A stretch of DNA of 64,000 bases from Spinellus fusiger (taxonomy: Eukaryota > Mucoromycota > Mucoromycetes > Mucorales > Phycomycetaceae): positions 62,001 through 126,000 of the forward strand of contig JALLLS010000054.1 in NCBI GenBank assembly GCA_025094145.1. The letters are read 5' to 3'. Below, piece by piece: positions 32,759-43,341 of this stretch. Under the pieces are notes generated by a model. It saw nothing but the letters and a program-made list of their open reading frames with translations, did no database searches and was not told the DNA's origin. The first letter of the stretch is position 1, and each line of letters opens with the position of its first letter. The translations under genes were made by a program, and so were the position numbers.

Positions 32759-34641
32759 GCTTTATATCCGTAACAAAGCACAACCAGCAAGAGAAGAAGG
32801 AAGTAGGCAGCGTGTTTCTTCTTATAAAGTAGAATAGAAGCGGAGAAGTAATGAGGGAAGAAGAGGAAGGAAAAAAATGGCAAATTTCAGTGCGGAGTCT
32901 ATGGAAGAAGGGAAAACATAGGCCTTAGGGAACAGATGGCCTGACATTCCATGAGCACTCCACAGGTTTCTTCATTTGATAGCAGATGAAAGGGTGTTGG
33001 GAAAAGAAGAAGGACATGAGCCTGGAATGACGGACAATTTTTACGTATAGAAATGTCACAAGAAGAGTAAAAAGGCAGAAGAGTGAGTAAATATACTCTT
33101 TTCTAGACACTTATTTTTAACTCTCAAGTGGTGTGTTTTAAAACTGCTCCCTTGCTCTTCCTTTGAAGTATTCCTTATCATCAACGTGCATTTGTACCAT
33201 GACAAAGACAATGGAGTCTATAAAAGAGATAGGCTACCTCTTGTTGTCTTTTATTACTAGGACTGCTTGAGGACTGTCTCTATTCCTGGTGTAGTGGCTA
33301 GTCTCCCTATCTCTTTTTCTTTTCGTAGCCAATGTCGATAGGATGGTTCCAGTAATAGTTCCAGTAATAGTTACAGTGGAATAAACACAGTCATGGTAAT
33401 AGCAACACTATAACTACCCCTCTACTCTTTACAGAAACTGTCAAAAGATATTTCAGTTAACAGGATAGACCTTACCATCATGAGAAATATCTACATTCAA
33501 AGATTCAATCACAGAGATGAACACAGCCCGATCCTTGTATCTTTGACTCCTACGCTTCAAACGTGCTTTCAAATACACCTGACAATGATCACTCTATCTA
33601 TGAATTAGCCTACTTATTCTCTGATAAAGAAAAGACACGCTATCTTTCTCCAAAGATAGATTGAAAAGTTATTTTCTTAATGATAAAGAAGAAGTGTGTT
33701 TTTCATCATCTTGAGGTAATAAAAAGAAGAGAAAAATACTACTAATAATAATAATACTAATAATAATACTACTAATAATAATAGCAAAAGAAGACAGTTG
33801 ACTTTGAACTTTTCTTTTTTTCTTTTCTTTTTGCCCCACATTCATTATGGTCCAATGAATAAACTAACGGATCCTCTTCTGTCTTTGTTATAGTCACCTC
33901 AAAGGCACTTTGGGGTTTGTTATAGTCACCCTCTATAACAATTACACACAATTACATACAATTACATACAATTACATACAATTACATACAATTACACACA
34001 ATTACATACAACTACATACAACTACATACAATTACATACAACTACACACAACTACACACAATTACATACAATTACACACAATTACACAATGGTTGGATTT
34101 TATATTTGAATAGTACAAAAAGAGGATTCTCAAGGTATATTTCCCTCAGCCATACCATGCCATGCTCACTTCAACAGAGATCAGGTCAACAAAGTAGGAC
34201 ACTGTCTTATTTTTTTATTTTTTTATTTTTTAAAAAAAAAGTCCAAACATGAAAATTAGATGGGATGTTGATATTCTTTAAATATCCTTTCCTAACACTG
34301 TACAGTAGATGAACAGATGAAGTATAACTACAGTCAAATACACTGCCCTCCTTTCTTTTCTCTCTTCTGTAAAGGTCTACAGCTAACACACACACACGCT
34401 CACTTATAGAAGTAACTACTTTACTACTGTCTAATCCACCTTCTATCAAGACATACACCACCCCATGGACAGTGAGTTACTGGCAAGTGACTGGGCCAAT
34501 TTTCACTAGTTAAAAAAGAAAGACCCTTATTACGATTTAAAACATAGACTGGCTTATTTTCATTATTACAATTAGAAACAAAAAAAAAGGAATTTCTTTT
34601 CTCTTTTTTTTTAAAAAAATAAAACACTTCCTCCTATTTCT
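32759..34641. other. Intergenic region
   Basis: No gene seen. Structured sequence comprises a TAATAATAC repeat (33738-33783), a 10-bp ACAATTACAT array (33928-34089), and (T)n-rich runs at 34208-34240 and 34577-34620 that flank the RPL10 3' end. Confidence 0.5.
33928..34089 (+). repeat. 10-bp minisatellite (ACAATTACAT)n
   Basis: About sixteen copies of ACAATTACAT with ACAC/ACTAC variants, in intergenic DNA downstream of RPL10. Confidence 0.95.
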
Positions 34642-35292
34642 CTAGGCTCTGCTGACTTCGTGGAAGTACTTGGCAAGAGTACCCTTGTTGGGGAGGAACT
34701 TGACGTAGCAACCATCAGGCTTGAACTTGCCAGCCTCACGGGCCTCAACGTAGTCTTCGCGAGAGAGAGGAGTGAAACCCCACTTCTTGGAGACAATGAT
34801 CTTCTGCTGACCAGGGAACTTGTACTTGCAGCGTCTCAAAGCCTCAATGACAACAGCCTTGTTGCTGTCCTTGGTACGGACAGAGAAGATGACCTGACCA
34901 ATGTTGACACGAGCCACCAGACCGTTAGGCTTACCGAAAGCACCACGCATACCGGTCTGCAGTCTATCAGCACCGGCACAGGACAACATCTTGTTGATGC
35001 GAGTGACGTGGAAGGGGTGGACACGGATGCGCATGTGGAAGGAGTCCTTGCCAGAGGTCTTGGCCATGTACTTGTTGCAGGAAATACGGCCAGCTTCAAG
35101 AGCCTCGGCTGACAATTGTTCGTACTCGTTGGAGACCAAGTGGATGCAGAGAGGGAAATCGTCGACATGTGCCTTTTTGCGGCCCAAGTCGTAGATTCTC
35201 AGCTTGGCGTCAGGGACACCACGGCAGTATCTGGACTTGGGGTAAGGCTTGTTCTTACAGTATCTGTAGCAGCGTGCAGGACGACGACCCAT
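34642..35292 (-). CDS. RPL10: 60S ribosomal protein L10 (uL16)
   Basis: Large-subunit ribosomal protein (yeast QSR1), needed for the last cytoplasmic 60S maturation step. A single uninterrupted exon of 216 aa starts at [20 protein letters not shown] and contains [20 protein letters not shown], the P-site loop region [20 protein letters not shown], and [19 protein letters not shown]. The length matches the family (yeast 221, human 214). It is intronless in its coding part, unlike most genes here, and uses strongly biased C-ending codons. A spliced 5' UTR cannot be excluded. Divergent from the ZUP1-type gene. Confidence 0.98.
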   Translation of the reverse strand: MGRRPARCYRYCKNKPYPKSRYCRGVPDAKLRIYDLGRKKAHVDDFPLCIHLVSNEYEQLSAEALEAGRISCNKYMAKTSGKDSFHMRIRVHPFHVTRINKMLSCAGADRLQTGMRGAFGKPNGLVARVNIGQVIFSVRTKDSNKAVVIEALRRCKYKFPGQQKIIVSKKWGFTPLSREDYVEAREAGKFKPDGCYVKFLPNKGTLAKYFHEVSRA

Positions 35293-36637
35293 CTTGAGAT
35301 ATCTTATATACAGAAGAAAGGAAAAGAGACAAGAAACAGTGAAGAAAGTGGCACAGTAAGTAATACGGTATTAAATAGGCGGCGATCCAAGCACAGAAAG
35401 GAAAGGAAAAAAAGAAAAATTAAAGTGCTTATGGTTTAGTCATCAAAGCAAATCAAAGGCTATTGACGCTATGACACAACCCTTTGCCAATCACAAGACA
35501 GAGATGGGAAGGTGGCAATACTCGTAAGAGAGAGAGAGAATGAGTGTGAGAGAGAGTGTGAGAGAGGGGGGTGGCAATAAGAACAGCCACGCCCTACACG
35601 CCCTACACCCCACACACCCTACACACACCCTTTTGTCTTTTAAACTCTTTCTCTCTCTCTTTCACTTTTCCATCCATCCACGCCTCTGCACACCACTGCC
35701 CTGCTGTCTTTTTACTTTTCCATCCATCCATTGTTTATAAACAGTCACTCATCCTCTCTTTTATGGATGCACTTTTCTAAATTTAATATAAAATAAAAAC
35801 AGAGAAAAAGAAAAGAAGCATGTTCAGCTTACCAACAACAAAAGATGAGATAGAAGAAAGAAGGACCTTGAATTGTCTTGGAGGTAGTATTAAAGGCAGT
35901 CGACGCATTCTGTGCGGACATTGAATGACATGAGCCACCGAGTTCTCTTTCTTTCTTTCTCTTTCTCTCTTTCTTGGATGACTTCTCTCGTAGAAGACTA
36001 TTTAGGAAAAGAGAGAGAAAGAGAGAGAGAGTGTGTGTGTGTGTGTGTGTTTGTGTGTGTGTTTTCACTGGGCAAAAGAAAGTGGGCTGCATCGAGAAGA
36101 AAGTAGGTCACTTGAGAAGGACGTGACTGCTACTGGAGTGGGTGGAAGAGGAAGGACTGCTTATTACAAGTGTCCGATGGTGATCAAAGGGCATGTGCCA
36201 CTTTATGGCATTTCTGTTGGGACTCCTCTGGTCAGTCAGTGTTGGGTGCTTTGTTTGTAGCTGTTCAGCCAATCATGGTTGCTTATTTCTTGTTTCATTT
36301 CTCTTGAATGAATAAGAAATAAGGCAGGGAAGGAGAAGATAAATGCACCCAATGTATTTTGTCTATTCATACTGTCTATTTATTGTCTATTTATTGTCTA
36401 TTCATACTGTCTATTCATACTGTCTATTCTACTGTCTATTCATACTGTCTATTCATACTGCCTGTAGGTGGGTGGGTGGGCATAGTTGACTTGACCTTTT
36501 CAAAGACACTTCTCTAAAGCCTGTCCACAGCGGAACTGTAAAAAGTGTCATGCAATTACGTCGTTGTTTGTTAGAGAACAGGCTCCCTCTCTGCCTCCTT
36601 CTTACTGCTTCTTTCTTAGCTCAAACAGAAACAAATC
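35293..36637. other. Divergent intergenic region between RPL10 and ZUP1-like gene
   Basis: Contains a CCCTACAC-rich cluster (35585-35632), a (GT)n run (36031-36062) and a TGTCTATTCATAC-type repeat (36360-36462). Two plus-strand open stretches look mildly protein-like: 35820-35882 (MFSLPTTKDEIEERRTLN) and 36115-36258. They could be upstream exons of the ZUP1-like gene but I could not join them in phase. Confidence 0.45.
36360..36462 (+). repeat. Imperfect repeat (TGTCTATTCATAC)n
   Basis: About eight imperfect copies of TGTCTATT(C/T)A(TAC) upstream of the ZUP1-like gene. Confidence 0.85.
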
Positions 36638-38324
36638 ATGAAGGGTAGTATAAACACCCATGTTCAATGCACAACTGAATACTGTCGAAAATCAAGTGGG
36701 TTGAGAGAACATACATAGGCTCATAAAATGTTGCTTATGCTGCGTTTTCTCTCTTCCAACAGTTCTAGAGAAAGACCTCAAGACACATCAACAGAGGCGC
36801 CCCATTGAGCTGCTGGATAATCAGATTCTTCTTCAAAGAGCACAGACACCCCACCCTTCATCCACCCCACACAAGGTACACTGGTCTATCCATAAATGAG
36901 TCCCTAGCCCTGTACTATGCATAGTCCACTGATACTGTGAGAGGGGTGAATGTTCTGCCTTAGAGAAAGGAACCCAAGAGAGAAAAGAGAGAAAGGGAAA
37001 AGGAGGTGTGTTCTGCTGAGAAGAAACAAAGAGCAAAGAAAGATGCCTCACTTACTGCCCGTACACGCATTAATCAAGACAAGGCACTGTGGACAGTTCT
37101 GAGTCCTCTGCCAACAAGTGCAAGAACAGCAGGTAGGATTCCTTCCCCTTTTTATTTTATTTTTATTAGTGTTGGTGTTGGTGTTGGTGTTGGTGTTGGT
37201 GTTACTGGTATTGTTATTATTGTCATCTTATGATGGCGGATCTGTTCTGTTGTTGACTCTACAAGGCGTCATCCCCCATCTTAAACCCCAATGCATGAAG
37301 AAAAGTAAAAAGACAAACACAAAAACAATGTACTTGGCAAGCCACCATACAGACCATATAGCAACAGGAAATATGGATCTTGGCTGGGGCTGTGGTTACC
37401 GCAACTGCCAGATCCTGATGAGTTTCCTTGAACAGCAGCAAGAACAGGGAGAGCCTGTTCTTAAACACACCATCCACATTGCCGGACTACAGCGACTGCT
37501 TGAACATGCATGGAGCCACGGTAACTTTTGATGTGTACGCATTGCACTAAAGAAGGCGCTCTGCTGTTTGTGTATTCCACAAAAATAAAGGCTTTGATAC
37601 GCAGGGTGCCCTTCAATTAGATCATCAGATGTATGGCACGAACAAGTGGATTGGCACGACCGATGTATTTACCATTCTTGTTTATCTTGGTATTCGATGT
37701 ACCATTCTTGATTTCCATCGGCCTACAGGAGCCAATAATGCCCATGATGCCCTGTTTGACTGGATCCAATCCTACTTTGAGGAGGCTGTGACGGATCACA
37801 GTGAAGAGGAAAAGAACAAGGAGGAGAGGGTCGGGACAATCCACCCACCCCACCCAACACCTTCCTACCTCACCGATCGACCGCCTCTCTACCTGCAACA
37901 CTCTGGTCATAGTCGCACCGTCATTGGCATTGAGTTGTTGGAGGATGGACATCGGAATCTGATTATGTTTGATCCTGGAAGACGAATGCTGCGTTCTCAC
38001 TACATGGAAGAGACCTGCAGTGCTGTAGAAGACTTGATCCAGGAGGAGTGGGTGTCTTCTGTGCCTAGAGAAAGGAAAAAGGAATCCCTCTGTTTAACAC
38101 CCTTGTCAGAGCACTCTGTTATTCCATCGAGTCTTTTGCGCCCCTTCCGTGTTGATGCTAAGACCATTGCCAGAAACAAACAATACCAGCTGCTAGTGTT
38201 GGGAGAAGTGGCAGACCATCGATCCAGTGGAGGGAAGATAGGCTGGGAGAAGGAGAAGGGTTATTTGCTAACGGAACAGGAGCGTGACTCTATGAAGAAG
38301 GTGTTCAGTATCCGAGCCTTGTAA
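36638..38324 (+). CDS. ZUP1: ZUP1-type (peptidase C78) deubiquitinase
   Basis: Cysteine protease of the ZUFSP/ZUP1 (C78, Mug105) class; ZUP1 cleaves K63-linked ubiquitin chains in genome maintenance. Exons 36763-36875, 36964-37132, 37266-37520 and 37591-38324 close in phase. A 7-nt first exon at 36638 (ATGAAGG) is inferred because it fits phase, giving 425 aa. The N-terminal ~95 residues are basic and helical (KEPKREKREREKE). The catalytic Cys is in DLGWGCGYRNCQIL (about residue 139), the His in LYLQHSGHSRTVIGIE (288) and the Asp in IMFDPGRRM (309). The 21-residue His-Asp spacing equals that of human ZUP1 (His491, Asp512). No zinc fingers like those of human ZUP1 are seen, so it is shorter at the N-terminus, closer to Mug105. 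The first exon is the weak point. Confidence 0.88.
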
Positions 38325-38947
38325 TAAGAAGAAGCATAGGAATATATAGTGTATAGTGTATAGTGTATAAAGTATGAAGTATAAAATATAAAATATATAG
38401 TATGAAGTATATAGTATGAAGTATATAGTATATAGTATACAGTATATAGTATGAAGTATAAAATATAAAATATAAAATATACAGTGCAAATAAAGATGAA
38501 GTGCATGTACATACCATACACTGCACACACTGCACAGAATCAAAAGAAGGAATACCATACAATAGACAATAGACAATAGACAATAGACAGAAAGAGATCA
38601 ACGACTCACTGCCACCCACCCATTGGTGCATTGCTATTGGATAAATACGAGAAATGTAGATTGGGATGGATTTTTGTTTTATTATTTATAGCAGAGTCCC
38701 ATTTAACTCTTGCTGTACTCATGTCTATGCTTAGAAAGAAGAAAAAAGAAAAAAAAAGAATCTCTCTTGGACTCTACTGTTCTGTTGGGAGAATATACGA
38801 CGGGGGCATTTTCACTTCTGGGTTCCAAGCCCTAAACATGACTGGCCTCACTTTTCTGTCTGTTCTATTTGCCATTGTATTTCTTCTTTTTCTTTCTTCT
38901 TTTAAATAACGACTTGCATTTCTTTTTCTTTTTTATATATATTTATA
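38325..38947. other. Intergenic region with AT repeat
   Basis: A TATAGTATGAAGTATA-type repeat fills 38341-38480, followed by (GACAATA)n at 38561-38588. No gene seen; the stretch before 38948 is T-rich and probably the leader of the aldo-keto reductase gene. Confidence 0.6.
38341..38480 (+). repeat. AT-rich tandem repeat (TATAGTATGAAG-type)
   Basis: Interleaved TATAGTGTATAG and TATAGTATGAAG units, partly self-complementary (TATAGTATA), directly downstream of the ZUP1-like stop codon. Confidence 0.9.
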
Positions 38948-40639
38948 ATGGAGATGGAGTATCGTTACCTGGGCAATTCTGGCCTCAAGATTAGTGTCCT
39001 CTCTTTAGGATCATGGATTACGTTTGGTAACGCACTGGACGGCGCACAAGGTGGACTTGTTAGACCCACTTACTAATACCATGTCTTCTTTAGGTGGACA
39101 GATCACACCCGGTGCGTAGCCGAAGCTCATGTTGCTACATGACACTACTGACGCTATTCTATAGCACAGACAGCAGACATTGTAAAAACAGCACTGGAGC
39201 TGGGCATTAACCATTTTGATGTTGCTGAGAGCCACGCAGGTAGTCTACATTCCACCCCCACAGCAAACAGCACCCCACACTCTACATGTACAGAAGCAAT
39301 AGACTCATACTCTAGGACAAGGTGGACAGGGTGAGATTGACCTTGGACTGGCTCTGCGAAATCAAGTTGGCCTGCGCAGATCAGACTTTGTTATCTCAAC
39401 AAAGGTGTTCTGGGGTGGCAAGGGTCCTAATGATCGAGGACTATCACGAAAACACGTATTTGAGGGTACGGTGGCCTGTCTGCAACGACTTCAGCTGGAC
39501 TATGTCGATGTCTTATATGCACAACGACCTGGTAAGAAATCCACTTCAGAGAAGAAGAAGGGATGCCATTGAACAAGACAAATAATGAACAAACCATATC
39601 TATCTGTACCTATATACATTCTACACCTTACAAAAAAACAAAAACAAAAACAAAAACAAACAAAAAATAGATCCAGATACACCAATGGAAGAAATTGTGC
39701 GTGCTTTCAATTGGTGTATTGATAAAGGCATGGCTTTGTACTGGGGAACAAGTGAATGGCCAGCCCACATGATTATGGAGGCCATGGGGGTGGCTCATCG
39801 ACTGAACCTTATAGCGCCCATTACTGAGGTAACGTATTTGTAGCAAAAGACACCCTTGAATGGAGGAGTAAAAGAGAGTTGCTTATCCAATGTCAACAGT
39901 CCTCACAATACAACATGCTGAACCGTGACCGTGTTGAGAAGGAGTATCTGCCTCTCTTTCATCAATTCAAGCTTGGGATATGTACATGGTCGCCTTTAGC
40001 TTCAGGTACTATTGAATTCTATCTATGGATCTATTTATTCACATGCTACGAATAAGGACTTTTGACTGGGAAATACAACGAAGGCACTGTTCCCCCTTAC
40101 ACTCGTCTTGCTATTCAAGACCATCCTGTGATTAACAGAATAAGATCGGGTTTCTTCAGTGAAGAAGGAAGGAGGAAACTAGAGAAGATCAAAATGGCAT
40201 GTGTAAGTGATATGAAAAAGACAGAGATATTTCCTATGCCTGCTCTTATTAAAATGTCTATGCTTGCTCTTATTAAAATGCATCCTGTGGATATATATAT
40301 ATATGTGTGTGTGTGGATGTGTGTGTGTGCGCATGATAGGTAATTGCACAGAAAGTAAAATGTACACCTGCTCAGCTTGCAATAGCATGGTGTCTTCGAA
40401 ATCCAAACATCACTTCTGTCATTATCGGAGCTTCGACACCAGCACAAGCACGCGAGAATGTCCAGGCCTACAAGATATGCAGTTTATTAACAGAAGAGAT
40501 CATAGCAGATCTAGACAAAGTAAGTGTTCATTGGGAGGCGTGGGTAAATCTCCTTCATCAGGAACAAGTAGGGCTTATCTGTTGGAACTAGCTATTTGGC
40601 AATAAGCCAGAGCCTGTGTTTGACTTTAGAAAGTCGTGA
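38948..40639 (+). CDS. Kv-beta-like aldo-keto reductase (AKR6-type)
   Basis: NADPH-dependent oxidoreductase fold of the AKR6 / potassium-channel beta group; fungal members are cytosolic, substrates unknown. Nine exons close in phase: 38948-39026, 39094-39111 (an 18-nt microexon), 39165-39239, 39316-39531, 39671-39828, 39900-40005, 40057-40202, 40340-40519, 40592-40639, giving 341 aa. Seen: [52 protein letters not shown] (catalytic Lys87), [59 protein letters not shown], and the NADPH-binding [19 protein letters not shown]. The AKR catalytic Tyr position (Kv-beta AEVYA) reads AESHA here, i.e. His56, while Asp51 and Lys87 remain. Family assignment is firm; activity is uncertain. Confidence 0.93.
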
Positions 40640-41931
40640 TAGAAGTGACTAGCCTCGAATGCAAGGTAGTACACTACATGATTTGTGTAGAGATTGTCCC
40701 AAGCTATCCAATACAGGCAGGACTTATTCGATAATAAAAACATAGAAGGGCGGATTCCATAGATAAGTTGGATTATGCCACCCATGATAAGTTTTACTTG
40801 ATGAGTATTGCAAGCTGTAGGGATGGTAGGGATAAGGATGATAGTGATAGAGATTATAATAATAAGGATAATAATAATAAGGATAATAATAATAAGGATA
40901 ATAATAATAAGGATAATAATAATGATAATAATAAAGATAATAACAAGACCAATAACAAGACCAAGAACAAGACCAAGAACAAGACCAAGAATAAAACTAA
41001 GAATAAAACCAATAGGAAGAAGAATAGAAGAATAGAAGTATTAAGAAGAGTAGAGATCATAGAGATTGTGGTTATAAAATACTATAAATGTGAAGAGAGC
41101 GTATTCACACTGAACTATCTACCTTGTGGGTGGGTGGATTCAATGTCAGGCCTTTCTTAGAAGAGACCCAGGCTGACTCCATAGCACAGCCACTGGTGAT
41201 AGGAAATAGTGACTATAGGAAATCCATCATGGCTCCACGGGTACACCTTTTCAGGCATAGACGGTCCAATGATCTTCACCACTTCTACACTGTGAAATAC
41301 CATAAATGATTTGGGATGCCTTAACAGGGAATTAGGTAATGGTGTCCACAGATGGGATAAAAACCCTTGCACACAGAATAAGTGACTTGGAAAACAAGTG
41401 CAACTGAAATAACTCTTTCATTGGAGACATGTGTTGTAATAATGATGATACGCTTTTTGCTCTTTTTTTTAATGGTGGAAATAAACATGATCGATTTGAC
41501 AAATGATGGGAAAAAACAAAATAACACTAATAAAAAAATAGAATGAAAAATGAAAGAAATAATAGGAAAAATAGGAGAAAATAAGAGAAAAATAATAATA
41601 AGAATAAGAATAATAATAAGAATAATAATAATAATAATAAAAAGTAATAATAAAAAAGAAGGGGAAATCAACTTCCGAGAGACATATTACTATTTTTGAA
41701 TGCAAAACTAGTTGAAGCCGAATTACAGCATAACCATAGGAGGAAACGGATGGAAAGTTTCCTCACGCGCTTAGTTTGGGAGATCTGTGTCACTGTGAAT
41801 GAGGAGGTATGCAACAGGACTTGATGAGCGTAATGTTTGTTGTGTGATTGTGTATGTGCATTATTACGCTTGAATTTACATGCGGTATTGTATTTATACT
41901 TGAGATAGTTTGGGTGTATAAGTGGAGATTC
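40640..41931. other. Convergent intergenic region with simple repeats
   Basis: Between the reductase and APSES genes, which converge. It carries a 12-bp AATAATAAGGAT array (40850-40935), an AACAAGACCAAG run (40945-41010) and an AATAATAAG-rich stretch (41590-41655). The long open frames here are repeat artefacts. Part is probably the 3' UTR of the APSES gene. Confidence 0.55.
40850..41010 (+). repeat. Compound microsatellite (AATAATAAGGAT)n/(AACAAGACC)n
   Basis: About six copies of a 12-bp AATAATAAGGAT unit grading into AACAAGACCAAG/AATAAAACTAAG units. Confidence 0.9.
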
Positions 41932-43341
41932 TTAGAACAATGTGTTGTAATGCATGCTATGCTGGTGGATGTTGGACATGCTTGAGCCTTCATAAGCTAC
42001 AGGTGTGCCATAGAGATGAGAGTCTTGCTGTTGCACCATCATCTTCTCATTGTAAATTTGGTCACGACAGTAGGACGATTTAGTGAATTTTGAGTGCTGG
42101 TTGTAGCCATAGAGGTGAGAATCAGATTGCATTGGCATCATAGAGGGTACAGAAGGAGCACAAGGCAACTCCACCATTGGAATGGTGTTTGGAGACGAGT
42201 GTTGTGAGTAGGAGTAGTCTAGAGTAGAGGAATGAGTAAAGCACTTTAAGAGTCAGAAAGTCAATGAATACTTACTGCTATGGCTGTAGGGGGAGTCTGA
42301 CTGGGAAGATGTTTCATGGAGAGGAGCGGGTGAGATGTAGGCGGAGCGACTCTCGGTGGGCAAATAGTAGTTGGCAATCTGTGACATCAATGGAGGGCTT
42401 GCATAGAAGTAGGCCCCGGGGTTATCAACAAACAATGGGTAAAGTTCTTGGGTGATATTGTATTGGTCAGCTAATACTTTGGCTCTTGAGAGGGGAATCC
42501 TAAAAGAAGAAGAATCAATGAGAATCAAATTGGATCAGGGTCGGAACATTTAAGCTCATCTTTTGTAGTCTAAAAACTTACCAAACACCTTTCAAATGCA
42601 TAGCGCCGATCTTGACGACGATGCGGCCTTGTTCATTCTTTAAAATGCCATCACGCTTGCCTCGAGACATGCCAGTGACATTGAGCAGCTTTGTTCCGTT
42701 GACCATGTCATTGTCTAATAGCCATGGGAGTTAGATGAATGCCTGACATGGTAAGGACCAATGTCCTGTATCTTACCTTGGCGTCTAGCAATGCAGATAC
42801 CACGTGCCTCCATCTGATAGCAGACAGTGCCCTCATCCTCCCACAAGGATGTGGTGAGCTTGTGCTGTTGCATGGGTGGAATAAAGACAGGAAGAAGAGG
42901 TGAAGACTGGCCAGTTCCAGGAGTAAGAGGCATGATATGGCTCTGTTGAGTGGAATCCTGGTAGATAGCCTGGTTAGAGTGTCCGGGGCTTCTTTCGGGG
43001 ATACTGATGGGTGTATGGGGTTGGTAGCTAGTTTGTGGGGTCTGGCACCAGGAAAGAGTGGGTGAGGATTCGCCCGAGAATCTGTACATGTAGTTTAAAG
43101 AGTCACTCTGTTGCTGCTGGTTGGCATTGGCATTGGAAATAAGCTCATGGTGTTGTACAAAGCGATCTTGTGAGGGGTGATTGACAGGATGAGCGAGCTG
43201 GATAGGCTGACAATGCTGGCGTCCAATATAGGAGGGAGGTAATTGGTAAAAATTGTCTACGTTTTCAAAGGCATAATCATGATGGAATCTGTCTTTGGCT
43301 TGTGCAGGTTGGAGGTAAATTGGCTCAAGATCGGTGAACAT
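41932..43341 (-). CDS. APSES transcription factor (StuA/Efg1-type)
   Basis: Nuclear DNA-binding regulator of the APSES family, which controls morphogenesis and sporulation in ascomycetes (StuA, Efg1, Phd1/Sok2). Four minus-strand exons close in phase: 43341-42777, 42714-42582, 42499-42276, 42218-41932, giving 402 aa. The N-terminal ~160 residues are Gln/Pro/Ser-rich ([19 protein letters not shown]). The APSES bHLH-like domain spans about residues 163-264: [75 protein letters not shown] Ser/Tyr/His/Met-rich tail follows, with two SDSHLYG/DSHLYG repeats. Domain identity is unambiguous. It faces a very long upstream region (13.5 kb to the next gene), as is common for developmental regulators; that a long 5' leader exists is inference. 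Confidence 0.95.

Noticed and set aside
33928..34089. Regularly spaced repeats as a CRISPR array
   Set aside because: Direct 10-bp tandem repeats without unique spacers, in a eukaryotic genome.
41321..41705. Minus-strand Ile/Leu-rich frames suggestive of a membrane protein
   Set aside because: Produced by AATAAT/AAGAAT microsatellite sequence; no start context or homologous motif.
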